Of a stretch of DNA of 64,000 nt, positions 21,545-33,106 are shown one piece after another; the first letter of the stretch is position 1; the number at the start of each line of letters is the position of its first letter. Origin of the DNA: Basidiobolus meristosporus CBS 931.73 (Eukaryota > Basidiobolomycota > Basidiobolomycetes > Basidiobolales > Basidiobolaceae). The notes under the pieces were generated by a model, which saw nothing but the letters and a program-made list of their open reading frames with translations, did no database searches and had not been told where the DNA came from. The DNA is taken from positions 1 to 64,000 of the forward strand of contig MCFE01000300.1 in the NCBI GenBank assembly GCA_002104905.1, written 5' to 3'. Both the position numbers and the translations under genes were made by a program.

Positions 21545-24500
21545 CTATGCTTTGGCCTCCTTGCCAGAGACGGGGGTGCTTCGTGGGGAACTCTCTGGAA
21601 CATCTTGGGATTCAAAGCCGACAGGGACGAATTTACGCTCGAAGGAAGAGTGATCTAGAAAAAGCAGGACTTAGCGGCGTTTCACAAGCAGTATGGAATC
21701 AAGCGAGGCTTACCAGATAGATATCTGCAATATGTACACGACGGGCGTGCGTGGGAATGAATCAGTACTACAGCAGGAATTGGGATCAGTCGTTGGAAAT
21801 TGCTTACCTAGAAAGCTCGGCCCATCCGCCTCCCACACGCACCATCACCATCTTGCTATTCAAAATGCGGCAATAGCAAAGCTTGGGATCAATTTCGCCG
21901 ATCCAATAGCGGCCACTCTCGTTTGCTTTGGCTATCTTGATCTTGAGGGGACAGTTGTTGACGATTCTCCCGACCTCAACATCGAGCGGGTCTTTGGGAT
22001 CCGGGATGTAGTTGTTGGGTGAGTTGGGAACCAGTCTTTTCGGAACAGGCCGCGATGTATTCCATGTATTGACTCGGGCGTGTGCCTTGCGCTTTGTTTG
22101 GGTGGGCTTGGGTAAGGGCGAGGGAGATGGCGATCCTCCTGAAGATTTTCGGCTCGATTTGACGGGCTGGTTTGCAGCAGACACCCTTGACAATGAAGCC
22201 AAAGTGGGCCTCATGTAGCTACCAGACATTGGGCTTGTGGGTCTCCAGATGGATTGGGGAGTTGCCGATCTAGACCTAGAGGCGGTGAACGGGGAAACTG
22301 ACCGCGAGGGAGAGAGAGGGCGTCGCTCTGTGGGCGTGGGTATCAAGCCAGATCTTGAGATCTTTCTCTTGGCCAGCTCGTTGAGCTCCTGGAGGCGTTT
22401 TCCAACCAGACTCTTCATTTCCTCCCATTGCTCTGGCAGGATCTTCAGTCGCTCCGAGACATTCCAGTCGTTCAGTCCCTCAGCAATGGACTTGGCCTTT
22501 TCAATCGCTTTGGGAATTCTCCGGGAGAGGGAGCTGAACGAAGATTCCAGCTGCTTACTGATAGTGTACGCACTGGCGCCCCCCTCTCCAGGATTTTGGT
22601 CAACTAGATCCAGTAAGGATCCCATTGCGTTGTCGATCCTATCAACCAGAACATGGAACTCTTGCACCTGCTCGACCCATCCTTTGAGATCGTCCAGAGT
22701 GGTAAGCAATGCTTTGACTTTCGTCTCCACGCCATTCCGCTGGTCTTGGTATTCGCTGCCTAATTCTTCCGAGGTGGCAAAGATAGGATCCAACTCTTGG
22801 ATCTTGTTCATGATTGTGTTTCTGAGGGTAATCTCGATCTCTTTGACCTCATTGCTGATGACTAGCGGGGTTTCGTTACAACTCTTCATGCCATCTATCT
22901 TGCCTTGAAGAGCGTCAAGTTGCTGCTGTATGGCCTCCAAGTTCCTGCCCACAAAGAGCTTCCTTGCGTTGTACGGGGCCGTATCCAGCTCCTCAAGTTT
23001 CTGTTGGATTGAGGAATGCAAGGTTTTGAGTACACCGACGTTTTCAAGCTGGCTTTTGGGGGGCGACATCCAATCCGGGTGTTCAGTAAACCCAAGGATG
23101 CTCCGGCATTTCCCGAGTCCCTTTTCAAGATGGTCGATCTCGTGCTGTAAATCAATTGAATCGATGTCGGTGGATGGCTGTTTCCGGGCCACGAGGGAGT
23201 TCAAGAGAGACTCCGCGTCTCGAAGTTGCTGGTGCCATTGAACATAAAGGCGGAGAGACTCTATCTCATTCTTCATTGTGTGGTATGAGCTGGAGAGTCG
23301 GGCCCACTCCGATTCGATTTGATCTTGGCTCTGGCTAATCTTGTCGGTGGCATCGGGAGATTGAGCCAAGATTGTAAAGTAGTATTCGCGCAAATGATCA
23401 TGACGTGCTGTGCACATTCTTAGATCAGATTCAAGCTTGGTGTAAGCAAGTATGTAGCCATTGAGTTGAGCTTCGTCTTTGTCCAAGGTCTCCCCACTCA
23501 TCTTGCTGTGAGTATCCTGAATGGTCAGTGCTTCTTGATTCCGTTCTACGAGTGTGGTTCGGAAGTCCTCTACGTCGTCAAGGTAAACAGCCAACAGCCG
23601 GCTACTTTTGATGCTAGAGACAAACTTTGCGAGTTGTACCTTCGCCTGATCTATATCCTTCTCGACACATTCATTTTGCTTACGAACGATGGCTTTATGC
23701 TCAGATACATAACATTCGCACGCAGCCTCAAACTCTCCGGAAGTCTCTTGCTCGATGGTCTCTAGCTGCTCGCGCCACTTCAACACGACGTCGTTCTCTA
23801 CTCCTGCAGGGTCCGTCGACTCAATCTCATCTTGAATGTGGCTCAGGGTGGCAAGCAGGCTCTGGGTGCTTCTCAGGTAGCGAGAAGAGGCCACTGCTGA
23901 CCTCATCCTATCGGAGGAGCTGGCTGCAAGCTCTTGTAAACTCTCCCAAGATTTGGCAATCTCTTCATCACACCTCGCTATGGCTTGTAACTGCTCCAAA
24001 GCGTCCGGCTCTTTAGCGCTCTCCTTAAATCTTGAATGAAGGGTGGCGAGTGCTCGATAGGAAGCCTCCTGTGTAGGGGTCTCTTCAACAATTGAGAGAA
24101 TACGATCCCAACGCTCCTCTAACACCTGTGTGTCGTTATCCATAAGATCCGTGGGGCAAAGGGCGAGTAGCTCCTGCTCCTTGTCACTAATCCAGGATCG
24201 GAGATGATCGTAGGTCTTCATATAATCATCATGAATCGCAGTCTGCTGTAGGTTGTATTTTTGCTTAGAGAACTCCTCTAGGGCGGATTGGATGGATTCC
24301 GCGAGGCCTTGGTAGCGAGAAATGGCTGCCTGAAGCGCTTTCGAGCTGGATTCACTGACCATATTCCCATCTAGAAACTCCACCATGCCGGGAATACTGT
24401 GCACTTGATTATTCACCTCCTCCAATTTATCCTGGAGTGCTTTGAGTCTCTCGCCTATCACTGCACCGCTACCCTCCATGCTGGTCAAAGTCCCACCGAA

Positions 24501-27500
24501 GAAAGCTTTGGCTTCAGCCACTGCTGCTTCCAGTTCGGTCGCCGAAGCCATAAACATAACGATTGCTGAGGTTTGACCAATGAGAAGCTTAATGCTCTCC
24601 ATCGTGTCGCCCAGGCCGTCGTACTGGGCCAAGACCAAGTCCCTCTTTGCCAGTATATCATCTTTGATTTTGGGAAGACTGACATGGGCGGAGCCTTGGA
24701 GAGCCTCTATGACTGGTGCTACGGATTGGGATTGTGGAAGAAGCTGCTTCTCTTTGATTTCTTTAAGCTCCTCGTCTAGTGTGGTATACCTCGGTAGGAG
24801 CTGAGAGACATCCATTACTTCCGAACTCCATTTGGCGTCAGATCGCAGCTCCTTTGCAACCTCATTCTTGATGGCCAACTGATCACTCAGCGCCTTAAGA
24901 CTGCATCGCAGAGGGAGCACATCAATCAAGATGGTCAGCAACTCCTGAGAATTGCTTAGCCTTTCCTTGATTTGAGAAATGTCAGCCTGAATGGCTTCGT
25001 AGTCAAACTGGATCTTACTCGAGTCCTCGGGTCTTTCCTCATCGGACAGGGAATCCAAGCAATGCTTGGAATGAGCGAGGAAGGCTATCTCCTTTGCCTC
25101 AAACTCTTGCAAGTGCTTGATAGCTTGCTGGGTGTTTGCCAGGTGGAGGTCGACTTCCGACTTGCTTTGCATCTCTTCCGCCGTAGTGGGCACTTGCTCA
25201 CTCTCCTGTCTGAATTTCTCAAGTCGTGCTCTGGCTGCCTCGGCCATTTCCCACCACGCCTTCGAGTTGTTTTCTCTCTGTGAATCGATTAAGCTGCGTC
25301 TAGTTGCTTCGTATATGTTCTCAAGCTCTGTCAATCTCTTTACGTAGGTCTCGTCTTCGGAATCAAAGAGCTCCTCATATTTCAAACTCAAATCGTCGAT
25401 TTCACCCTTGAAAGCATCCAGCTTCGCTTCTGTCTCTCCTCTGATGGCTGCATCACTCACCACCTTCGTTGCTAGCAGATCCATGTCCTTCATTTTGCAT
25501 TCTAGCTCGTTGGCGCATTTGGCAAAATCGAATCCCCGCGATAAGAGCCTAACTTCTCGCTTCCGCCTCTCCAAGCTCTCCTGGACTTCGATCCAGGAGC
25601 CAAGAAGAACCTGGTGAATGTTCTCAATGATGGCACGGATTCCAGCGGTGCTCTCGGCGAGACGCTCGTTGGTTTGTTTCTCAAATGGCTCCCAGGTGGC
25701 TTTCTCGAAATCGGAGATTTCCCTCTCGAATCTGTCGATCTCCTCCAGGAGACCGGTATGCTGCTCTGTAGTGCAAGTGAGACCATGGATAGGGATCCGG
25801 GCTGACAGGGTTGAGCGCAGATTCTCCAAGACATTTTCGATGTCTTTGGCAGTGTCTTGCCACCGGGTTGGAGTTCGCTTTTGACTTAGCTCCTCCCACT
25901 TTTTCTCATATAGCTTCTCATTTTCCTCCACAAACTGCTTCAACTCGGCATGTCGTTCTTGGGCAAGTTGGATATCGGCCGCTTTCGAGTAGAGTGAGGC
26001 CATGTCATCGAATTTCTTACGGAGCAAGCGCAGACCATTACCGGTCTGTATCATGGTGTGTTCGGCGCTTTCCTCGTCCCAGCTATCGATCGCGGCTCTG
26101 ATCGACACCAATTTGGTCCGAATCAACTTTTCGATCTGAAGGTATTTGAAAAGCTCATCGAACTTCTGGGTCTCTTGGGTCAGACTGTCTAACTTTGTCT
26201 GCCACTGTTTGGCCAAGTCCTGTGCTGCGTCCATGAGCTTTGGGATGGACGCTGCGTCCGGGCTGCCATTCGCCATTTGGTTGAGAGTCGAGAGCTCGGA
26301 CTCTCTGGCTTTCAGTGAGCTTGATGAGTTTTTCAGCTGGGCCTTCTGCTCTGAAAGCACCGTCTTGTACTTTCCGAAATCCTCCACGCTGGCCACGATA
26401 GCCTCCTCGATTCCGGTGATTTTATCGATGCCTTCCTGGAATTTCAGGGTTACCTCTTCGTAACGCGTTTGGAAATCCTCGGCGGATTTCTCCTGCTTGA
26501 GCCGATTGTTTTCCTCCACCACGAGCGCCTTGGCGTCAGACACTGCTTGAACCAATGCCTCCTTGGCATCAAGTAGATACTTGGGGGATGGGTTGGGCAT
26601 GTCGCTGCATATCACACCGACCGATTGCTCCAATTCGTCGAAATCGTGATTGATACTGACCAGCAAGGAGGAGCGGTCTTTTCGGACTCCGCCAGACAGT
26701 CGCAAATCGACGAGCTTTTGAATGTCGCTTGAGAGCTCCTCAGTTGCTTTTTCAAAGACGTGTATCTCCTCCATTTTGTCAACGATTGCTTGTAATGTCT
26801 TGCACCCGCTACTCTGCTCAGAGGCTTTGCTAGAAAGGTCCTGGTAACTACTGAGAACATCTGAAAGCTTCTCCCGAAGGCTTTTGGAAGCGTCTTCTGG
26901 TAAATCCTCGTCCAACAAGATGGCTTGCGTACTTTGCTCATAACAATGCAATTCCTCCGATAATTCCGAGGCCACATCTTCCACTGAAGCAATTGAAGCT
27001 CGGTGATTCCCTAGGGAAAGTTGATCCATTACAGTCTCAAAGTCAGACTGCATTGGAAGTGAGCTCAAGCATCTGTGAATTTTCATCAGAAGGTCGTCTC
27101 CGAGCGCGACTGCCTCTTTGGCCTGTTCTTCTAGCTTCTTCCGATGCCGCTCAAGATCAAGCTCCTTACGAACGGCCTCGATCGTCTGACAGTATTCCTC
27201 GTCCTTCTGCCTCTTCGACATCACCTTGTAATATTCCGACACATAGGTCATGATGGATTTTTCATCCGGCAAATCCACGTTCATGATGTCCTCGGCATCC
27301 AGCAAAAATGGGATCCCCATGGCTTCGTTGGCAACCAAGAAAGCATCGTTCAATATGTTTCTCCATTCCTCCTTTCCCCTGTCGACTCGCGTCTGAACGA
27401 CCTCGGGATGGGCAATCAGCCTGGGGTCATGGCGATTAATGAGCGCAGAGAATGCCGCACCGCTCTTCCAAGACCGGTGGAAATCTTTCACCACCGGGGC

Positions 27501-28236
27501 CATCTCGCCGTACAACGCCAGTTGATTCTGCACCCACAGGAGGAGCGAACCCTTGATGTCTTTCTTACTTACCAAATCACTCCAGGATGATTTCTTACTC
27601 AGAGTGGCCGGAAGGCTTAGAGAGCCACCTTTGTTCTTCTTTATACAACGCAAGAATCCGTTAGTAGGCGCACAAGGAAACACAGGATATCATGCTATTC
27701 ACCAAGCTTTCGTTGTGCCCGGGTGGCTCCTCGAAATTCATCTCTAGCGAGTGGATTAATTCCTCTCTATCGACCTGTTGGATCTGGAACTTCAGAATCA
27801 ACAGCCAGACAAGCCCCAGGGTCAGCTTGGTGTTTCCATCGACGATGTCCTCGCTACCGATGTTTTTGAGCGATTCCCCTATATTTTGCTCCAGGAATTG
27901 TAGCGCTTTGGTCACGTTTGACATGGAGTGAATGCGCATGGAGAGTTTCTCCGGCTTGGGTAGAGTTTGTTTGGAGAGAGTTTCCAGAAGCTTGAGCAGC
28001 AGCTTTCCGTCTCTGAGATCCAGATCGATGGAGACGATCTGGTCCTCTTCATCTTTCAGCTGTGAATTGATCCACTTGGTGAAAGTTTTCTTCTGGATCT
28101 CCTCGTAGGTGATGGCAAGCTCTCGTATCTTTTCGTCATTATAGTCGGACTCGTTGTATTCGGAGCCGGTGGAGGTGGACGAACGAGTAGGTGAGCGGTA
28201 TGCCGATAGACTTCTTCTAAGTGTGGTCCACGACAT
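21545..28236 (-). CDS. Tandem calponin-homology, spectrin-like rod and GAR domain cytolinker
   Basis: Exons 27703-28236, 21808-27638, microexon 21714-21724 and 21545-21654 give 2161 aa from ATG 28236 (MSWTTLRRSLSAYRS). Residues ~40-165 form a first CH domain (EEIQKKTFTKWINSQL, DLRDGKLLLKLLE, ALQFLEQNI, LVWLLILKFQI). Residues ~205-310 form a second (SLLLWVQNQLALYGEMAPVV, FHRSWKSGAAFSALINRHDP, MTYVSEYYKVM). A very long helical rod of spectrin-like three-helix bundles follows (~320-1850), then a Ser/Pro/Arg-rich linker and a GAR domain (IVNNCPLKIKIAKANESGRY, LCYCRILNSKMVMVRVGGGW). The layout equals a plakin/MACF-like or GAS2-like actin-microtubule crosslinker: CH pair for F-actin, GAR for microtubules. 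The intron between CH domains has a CTACTAAC branch site. It lies head-to-tail upstream of its short paralog. Confidence 0.9.
21714..21724 (-). other. 11-nt microexon inside the GAR domain (long paralog)
   Basis: Minus strand ATATCTATCTG sits between acceptor …TTGCAG and donor GTAAGC. It encodes R-Y-L-S-D with neighbouring exons and has the same length, phase and place as the microexon at 18013-18023. The flanking introns are 83 and 59 bp. Confidence 0.82.
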
Positions 28237-28819
28237 GGAGAAACACCCTCACGCTTCAAACTAGAGAGATTCCTGGCGTCTTCCCAACGTATTTACCTTT
28301 TGATATGTGTGCAAGTATATGCCTTCACAGCTGTGAAATGTGGTGGACAATTGGGGACTTCTCCTTTGCTTGGAAATTCACCACAACACAGCACACTCTG
28401 TTTCCAGGCCAACTGTAGATGCTGGCTCATCACATCACCAATCTCGATGTCGGCTTGTTGCTAACCAATGATTGATTGATGTACATCGGTGAAGATATTG
28501 GTTCGCTACAGTAGCCCAGTAATTTAAGAAATCTCCTAAATTGAATTGAACTCTATTGTACTTTGATCAAAGCCACCATTCGTGAAGTGTTTTCCCTCCT
28601 GCTTTCCCCTTTCACACCCCTAATCCACAGAGCGGTCAAACCATCGTGGCCAATGATTGGTCATTTTCCGGTGTAGATCCCCTCCCCATATTCGACAACT
28701 TGCTCCAGGGTTGGTTTATTCCAGAATCCATTCGGAATCCCACTCAATCAAGAAAAAAAATATGGTGGCAATAGTCGATACACGGCTGGGAACAAACACC
28801 ACATCGTATTACCACTAAC
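28237..28819. promoter_or_regulatory. Bidirectional promoter region between the cytolinker and PUS7
   Basis: The divergent genes start 583 bp apart. CCAATGATTGG at 28650-28660 is a palindromic pair of overlapping CCAAT boxes, and a near-copy CCAATGATTGA is at 28465-28475. CCAAT boxes bind the Hap/NF-Y complex in fungi; use here is inference. No TATA box stands out. Confidence 0.5.
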
Positions 28820-30765
28820 ATGAGTTCTCCTCCCGCAAAACGGATCAAGGTGGACGTGGAACAGGAGGCGTGTTCGACAACCGGTGAGCACAAACAAGAG
28901 AACACCACTCTACCATGGGGCGAGCATTGTGTCGGAATAACGGAATTTGTTAACGCTAGTATTCCTGGGTTTACGGGAATCATTAAGCATCGGTACACCG
29001 ATTTCTTGGTCAACGAGATCGACGAGGAGGGCCAAGTCGTCCATTTGACCGATTTCTCCTTACCCAAGAGCACTCCCCTGGAGCCACCAAAGGAGGAGGT
29101 TCCTCTACTATCTCTCGAAGAAAGCGTTTCTAATCTGACTGATCTACTTGGGAATGCCGAGACACCGCTGGAGATCCAGAAACTATTCGAATCGAAGGGG
29201 GAAGAGCCACAACACGTATTTATTGAGGCTATAGACGACAAGGAGAAGCGTACCAAGATCCACCAGTTCTTCAAAAACGCTTTCGACCGTAAATTGGTCA
29301 CCGAAGCCTCCGACGGGCGTATCAAGGTCCGGTATGTTGCCGAGGGAGTCGACAGAAGGGACAGGAAATTCCAACGGAAAAGAAACGACTGGAACGTGGC
29401 CGAGGGGGATTTCTGCCGGTTTGTGCTCCACAAGGAAAACAAGGACACCATGGAGGCGGTCAACATGCTCTCTAAAGTCATGAAGATGAGCTCGAAGATT
29501 TTCTCCTACGCCGGGACGAAGGACAAGCGAGGGGTCACTGCACAATGGGTGACCGCGTACCACGTGAAGCCCGAGAGACTCCTAGGGCTGAACAAGCGTC
29601 TTCGCGGCATGCAGCTCGGCAATTTTGGCTACTGCAAAAATAAGCTCGACCTCGGGGACCTGAAAGGTAACCGCTTCTCCATCGTCCTGAGGGATGTCAC
29701 CGTTGACTCGCAAGAGATCATCGATCAGGCGGTAACCACCATCAAGGACAAAGGGTTCATCAACTACTTTGGCATGCAGAGATTCGGATCCAGCGGAGCC
29801 CCCACCCATACCATAGGCAAGGCCATGCTGCTTGGCCAATGGGAGCAGGCGGTAGATCTCATTCTTATGCCTCGCGAGGGAGAGAGCGGGGACATTGCTG
29901 AGGCGCGCAAAGCCTGGGCGGAGCACCACGACCCTAAGAAAGCGCTCGAGGTATTCCCCAGAAAATGCGTCGCGGAAACCCACATTCTCTCCGCCTTTGC
30001 CAAGAGCGGTCAGCAGAGAGATTTCCTAGGGGCTATCAAGATGATTCCTCGCAACCTGAGAATGATGTACGTCCACGCTTACCAATCCTACGTTTGGAAC
30101 CACATGGTCTCCCAGAGAATCCAGCTCTACGGCTCTGACAGACCAGTTGTTGGAGATCTTGTGTTGGCCAACGAATCGGAGCTGCGTGAGGTGGAGGAGG
30201 CGGATGTAAGTGAGGATGGAGACGAAGAGTCCGGCCATGTCGCGGTCAAAGTGTTGACTGAGGATGACCTGCCCCAGTACACCATCTACGATGTGGTTCT
30301 CCCTCTTCCCGGGTTCGACGTTGTGTATCCCGAGAATGAGATTGGCGGCAAGTATAATGAGCTGATGAGCCAGGATGGACTCGACCCTAGAGATATGCGT
30401 AGAAACGTCAAGTAAGTCTCCCTCACATATAGATGCTGCCAGTGAGATCCTAACCATCCCGTCCCAGGGAATTCTCCCTCCCCGGATCCTATCGCAAGTT
30501 CATGGCCAAGCCGGAGAACGTCTCTTGGCAGACGTTGAAGTACACCGATGCGGACGCTTCCCTCGCCCAGACCGATCTGGACAGATTGGCGGGGATCCAG
30601 GAGCCGGCGGGTGTGCCTGATGGCGATCATCTCGCACTTCGCGTGGCCTTCTCCTTGAGCTCCAGTCAGTACGCTACCATGGCGTTGCGGGAAATCCTCA
30701 AGACCGAGACGACCGGCAGCTTCCACCTGGCATTAAGCCAGAAGGCCAATCAACCTCAGATCTAA
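28820..30765 (+). CDS. PUS7: Pseudouridine synthase Pus7 (TruD family)
   Basis: Two exons, 28820-30411 and 30468-30765, give 629 aa (MSSPPAKRIKVDVEQEACST). The intron has GTAAGT and a CCTAAC branch site. The TruD signature KIFSYAGTKDKRGVTAQWVT contains the catalytic Asp (about residue 235). NYFGMQRFGSSGAPTHTIGK is the second motif, and YQSYVWNHMVSQRIQLYG the third. The N-terminal part has GFTGIIKHRYTDFLVNEID as in eukaryotic Pus7. The enzyme isomerises uridine to pseudouridine in UNUAR-like contexts of U2 snRNA, tRNA, 5S rRNA and mRNA, in nucleus and cytoplasm. The C-terminal exon carries EFSLPGSYRKFMAKP and LALRVAFSLSSSQYATMALR, the usual family ending. Start and length (yeast is 676 aa) fit. 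Base composition is gene-like and codon use CpG-rich, in contrast with the repeats beginning 1.2 kb downstream. Confidence 0.95.
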
Positions 30766-31084
30766 CAGAATAGAATAGCTACACATAGAGATGCCTGTAT
30801 ATATCCTATCTCATTATTGATGTCAGGGAAGGGATCAGACTGCCCCTCGATTGCCCCTCGATTGCCTGATAATAAAGTGGATTTCAGAATGCTTGATTAC
30901 CATCTGTCCCCCACCCCCATTGACGGATCTCATCCGCATGGATTATACTTTGGAAATTTTCCGAAGCCACTGCCCGACCGCGATTATCTCCGGGCGGTAT
31001 AAGAGTCGGGCAGTCGCTCAAGGACACCTCGTAGGCACCACTTAACCCGCCCGTAACCAATCCTAACCTTTACTAACCTAACCC
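30766..31084 (+). promoter_or_regulatory. Promoter region of the small secreted protein gene
   Basis: GGTATAAGAG at about 30996-31005, roughly 80 bp before the ATG at 31085, is a good TATA-type element. CTAACC-like pyrimidine-rich sequence directly precedes the start codon. A short tandem duplication of TGCCCCTCGAT lies at 30841-30862. The first ~40 bp will be the PUS7 3' end. Confidence 0.5.
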
Positions 31085-31696
31085 ATGCGCGCATTCGTCT
31101 TACTCGCTCTGGCCACCTTCCCAATAACCCACGCGGAGTCTAACGAGGATCACAAGGATGCGGAGAACGACCCAGGCCTTGCGAACCTCGGGCTCCTAAA
31201 GTCCTTGCCCATCATTGGCGACTCGGACTCCAGGAGCAAATCTGGCGACAAATCGCCCGGTCTCCTGGGTACCGGCCTAAGCCTGGGCCTGCTGGGGAAG
31301 GAGAACCCGCAGGAGCGAAAGACCCCTACCATCCATGAGTATGTGACTCCGATCGAGGAGAACGACGACGAATACGAGTACTACCCACGCCCCCAGCCCA
31401 ACCTTTACCCCTCGACGGAGGAGTATCCCCGGTACGGCCGGTACAAGGGCGGAAGAAAGCACCGGTCGAAGTCGAGGTACGACGAGGATTCCAACGCCGT
31501 CAACGCCGATGGTAAGCGTAGGCCGAAGAAGTGGTCGTACACCACTTCCTGGACCACCACCTATCCCACCACCTACACCACCTACACCGCGAAATATCGA
31601 CCCACCCGTACCCCGGTGGCCCAGCCCACCAATCAAGCGACGCAGCCAGACGCTGAGGACTGTTTACTCGGCATTGGTGGACTGGGATGTTTATAG
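31085..31696 (+). CDS. Small secreted protein of unknown function, Tyr/Thr/Pro-rich
   Basis: A single-exon frame of 203 aa starts MRAFVLLALATFPITHAESN, a clear signal peptide with likely cleavage after HAE or THA. The mature part has a Gly/Leu-rich stretch (GLLGTGLSLGLLG), an acidic-aromatic patch (EENDDEYEYYPRPQP), a basic stretch (YKGGRKHRSKSRYDED) and a Thr/Tyr low-complexity run (TTSWTTTYPTTYTTYTAKYR) suitable for O-mannosylation. It ends with a possible Cys pair (EDCLLGIGGLGCL). No transmembrane helix or GPI signal is seen. I do not recognise a family. It is the last apparent gene before the repeat block, a common location for fast-evolving secreted proteins. A TATA-like box upstream supports expression. 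Frame openness and codon use make it a real gene with fair confidence. Confidence 0.72.
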   Translation: MRAFVLLALATFPITHAESNEDHKDAENDPGLANLGLLKSLPIIGDSDSRSKSGDKSPGLLGTGLSLGLLGKENPQERKTPTIHEYVTPIEENDDEYEYYPRPQPNLYPSTEEYPRYGRYKGGRKHRSKSRYDEDSNAVNADGKRRPKKWSYTTSWTTTYPTTYTTYTAKYRPTRTPVAQPTNQATQPDAEDCLLGIGGLGCL

Positions 31697-32324
31697 CCCA
31701 AAAATCTTGTACATTATCCTTCCCCGACCTTGTATTCAACTCCAATAAATCCCGATTTACCATACTGTATATTTACTTGGCTTGCAAATCTCTTGATTTC
31801 CAGACAAAACCTATCATTCATTGAATGGCGGGTAGAGCATCCAAAAGATCCCCAATTTCACCTACATACCTAGTGGACCTTCCAAACCATCCTCCATTAT
31901 TGTACATAGATAAAGGCTCCTTCACGTCTTACAAGTCACCAAGTGAGCATCATATAATTGACTAGCTCTCCCTATCACTTCCAGCGTCCTCATAATCCTT
32001 GCATTAGCTATGAATCAGGCCATCATTTGCAGGATTCTTTACCAATATCATCGTGAGAATTTCTCCTTTTACTAAAAGCTATAATGCCACATTATGCCAG
32101 CAGATTCACAGTGTTTGATTGATGCAGCACTCTATAGTACCATATAATACAACAACTCCTACCATCATGCCAGAAGTAGGACACACTAGCTTGTAATTCT
32201 GCTTGTTGTTGCTCAGATATTCAGAGCAGTGTTGTACTTCCTTTGTTTTTCATAGTACTTCATATACATACCCCTTGGTAGATGACTTCTTGTCAGCATA
32301 TGCTTAACATCTTGACTATTTACC
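31697..32324. other. Transition from gene space to repeats
   Basis: The first ~60 bp hold an AATAAA-like signal (CAATAAATCCC at about 31743) for the secreted protein gene. From about 31900 the sequence becomes AT-rich and CpG-poor. At about 31905-31995 a weak match to the 3' part of the family-1 copia LTR in plus orientation is visible (GTGAGCATCATATAATTGAC, then CTCCCTATCACTTCCAGCG). Nothing else is recognised. Confidence 0.35.
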
Positions 32325-32612
32325 CTATTCTACTTTTTCTTCTATACAGATAGCAAGCCTATATTCCCTTGCAACAGTACCCTGCATGAGATTGGCAAGA
32401 TCCCAATATGTTATGAGAAAACAGCTGTTGAAAAAAAATACCAGGGATACTTTATGGGGCCTTGTGAGCCCAGTAATTTCTTTACTGGTGAATGCTGAAA
32501 TGTATTGACTTGTGAGGTGGTATGTTTCCACCATTATTAGTACTGGGGGCTTTGAGGATTTACTGCTACTTCTTGTCAAAATTGTTCCAGAATGCAACTA
32601 ACCATGTAGATG
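32325..32612 (+). repeat. Unclassified repeat X, copy A
   Basis: This stretch shares long matches with 42040-42340, for example CAGTACCCTGCATGAG, GGGGGCTTTGAGGATTTAC and CTACTTCTTG. Read on the plus strand both copies give a related decayed peptide (STLHE.GKIPI, EKK.QGYF, EPSN.FTG), so the repeat probably once encoded a protein. Family unknown. Confidence 0.45.
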
Positions 32613-32746
32613 GTACAAGTAGACAACCATCATGTAGCTTGCAACAAATGAGCCAGAGACCATCCTGATACCAGCATGTGTTAAAAGTTGCATAGCATGT
32701 ACATCAGATAATGCCACCATTGCAAGGTGCTAACTTGCCAGGAATC
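32613..32746. other. Short unassigned stretch
   Basis: AT-rich sequence between repeat X copy A and the plus-oriented LTR. No feature is recognised. Confidence 0.3.
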
Positions 32747-33056
32747 TGTTGTCAAGCTCATAAATGCACCTAAGCACTCACCTGACTTAGTCATGCAGAT
32801 CATGACCTACAAATCCTAGAGATTTCTGACCAGATTTCTCGTTGGTATTTACTTGGAATATTCTTACCAAAACATCAAGTACCCAGCACATGAAATTTCT
32901 CAAAGTTGTCCAAAAACCCCAAACTTTGCACACATGCTTGTGAAACCTTTCTATATATATCCTATATGCTTGCTTTGCCAAGACTATAGAAGGGTGTTAA
33001 TACTACTTCGACATTCAATAAATCATCAAGTGAAAACCACATAATCTACTTGTTCT
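32747..33056 (+). repeat. Family-1 copia LTR, plus orientation, 3'-truncated
   Basis: It starts TGTTGTCAAGCTC and follows the plus-strand order of the family-1 LTR (CTGACTTAGTCATG, AAAGTTGTCCAAA, CCCCAAACTTTGCACACATG, AATAAATCATCAAGTGAAAA). It breaks off at about 33056, a few tens of bases before the LTR end. It abuts a minus-oriented LTR tail, making an inverted junction. Confidence 0.65.
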
Positions 33057-33106
33057 TGTGACTAAGCTAGGTGAATATTGAGGTGGAATTACAATTTTTT
33101 ACAACA

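Noticed and set aside
28744-29481. Minus-strand 245-codon open frame opposite PUS7
   Set aside because: Its Ser/Leu-rich sequence has no domain character and it lies antisense to a well supported PUS7 exon.
30841-30862. Tandem copy of TGCCCCTCGAT as a regulatory repeat
   Set aside because: Only two short units, 230 bp before the next start codon, without other support; probably a chance duplication.
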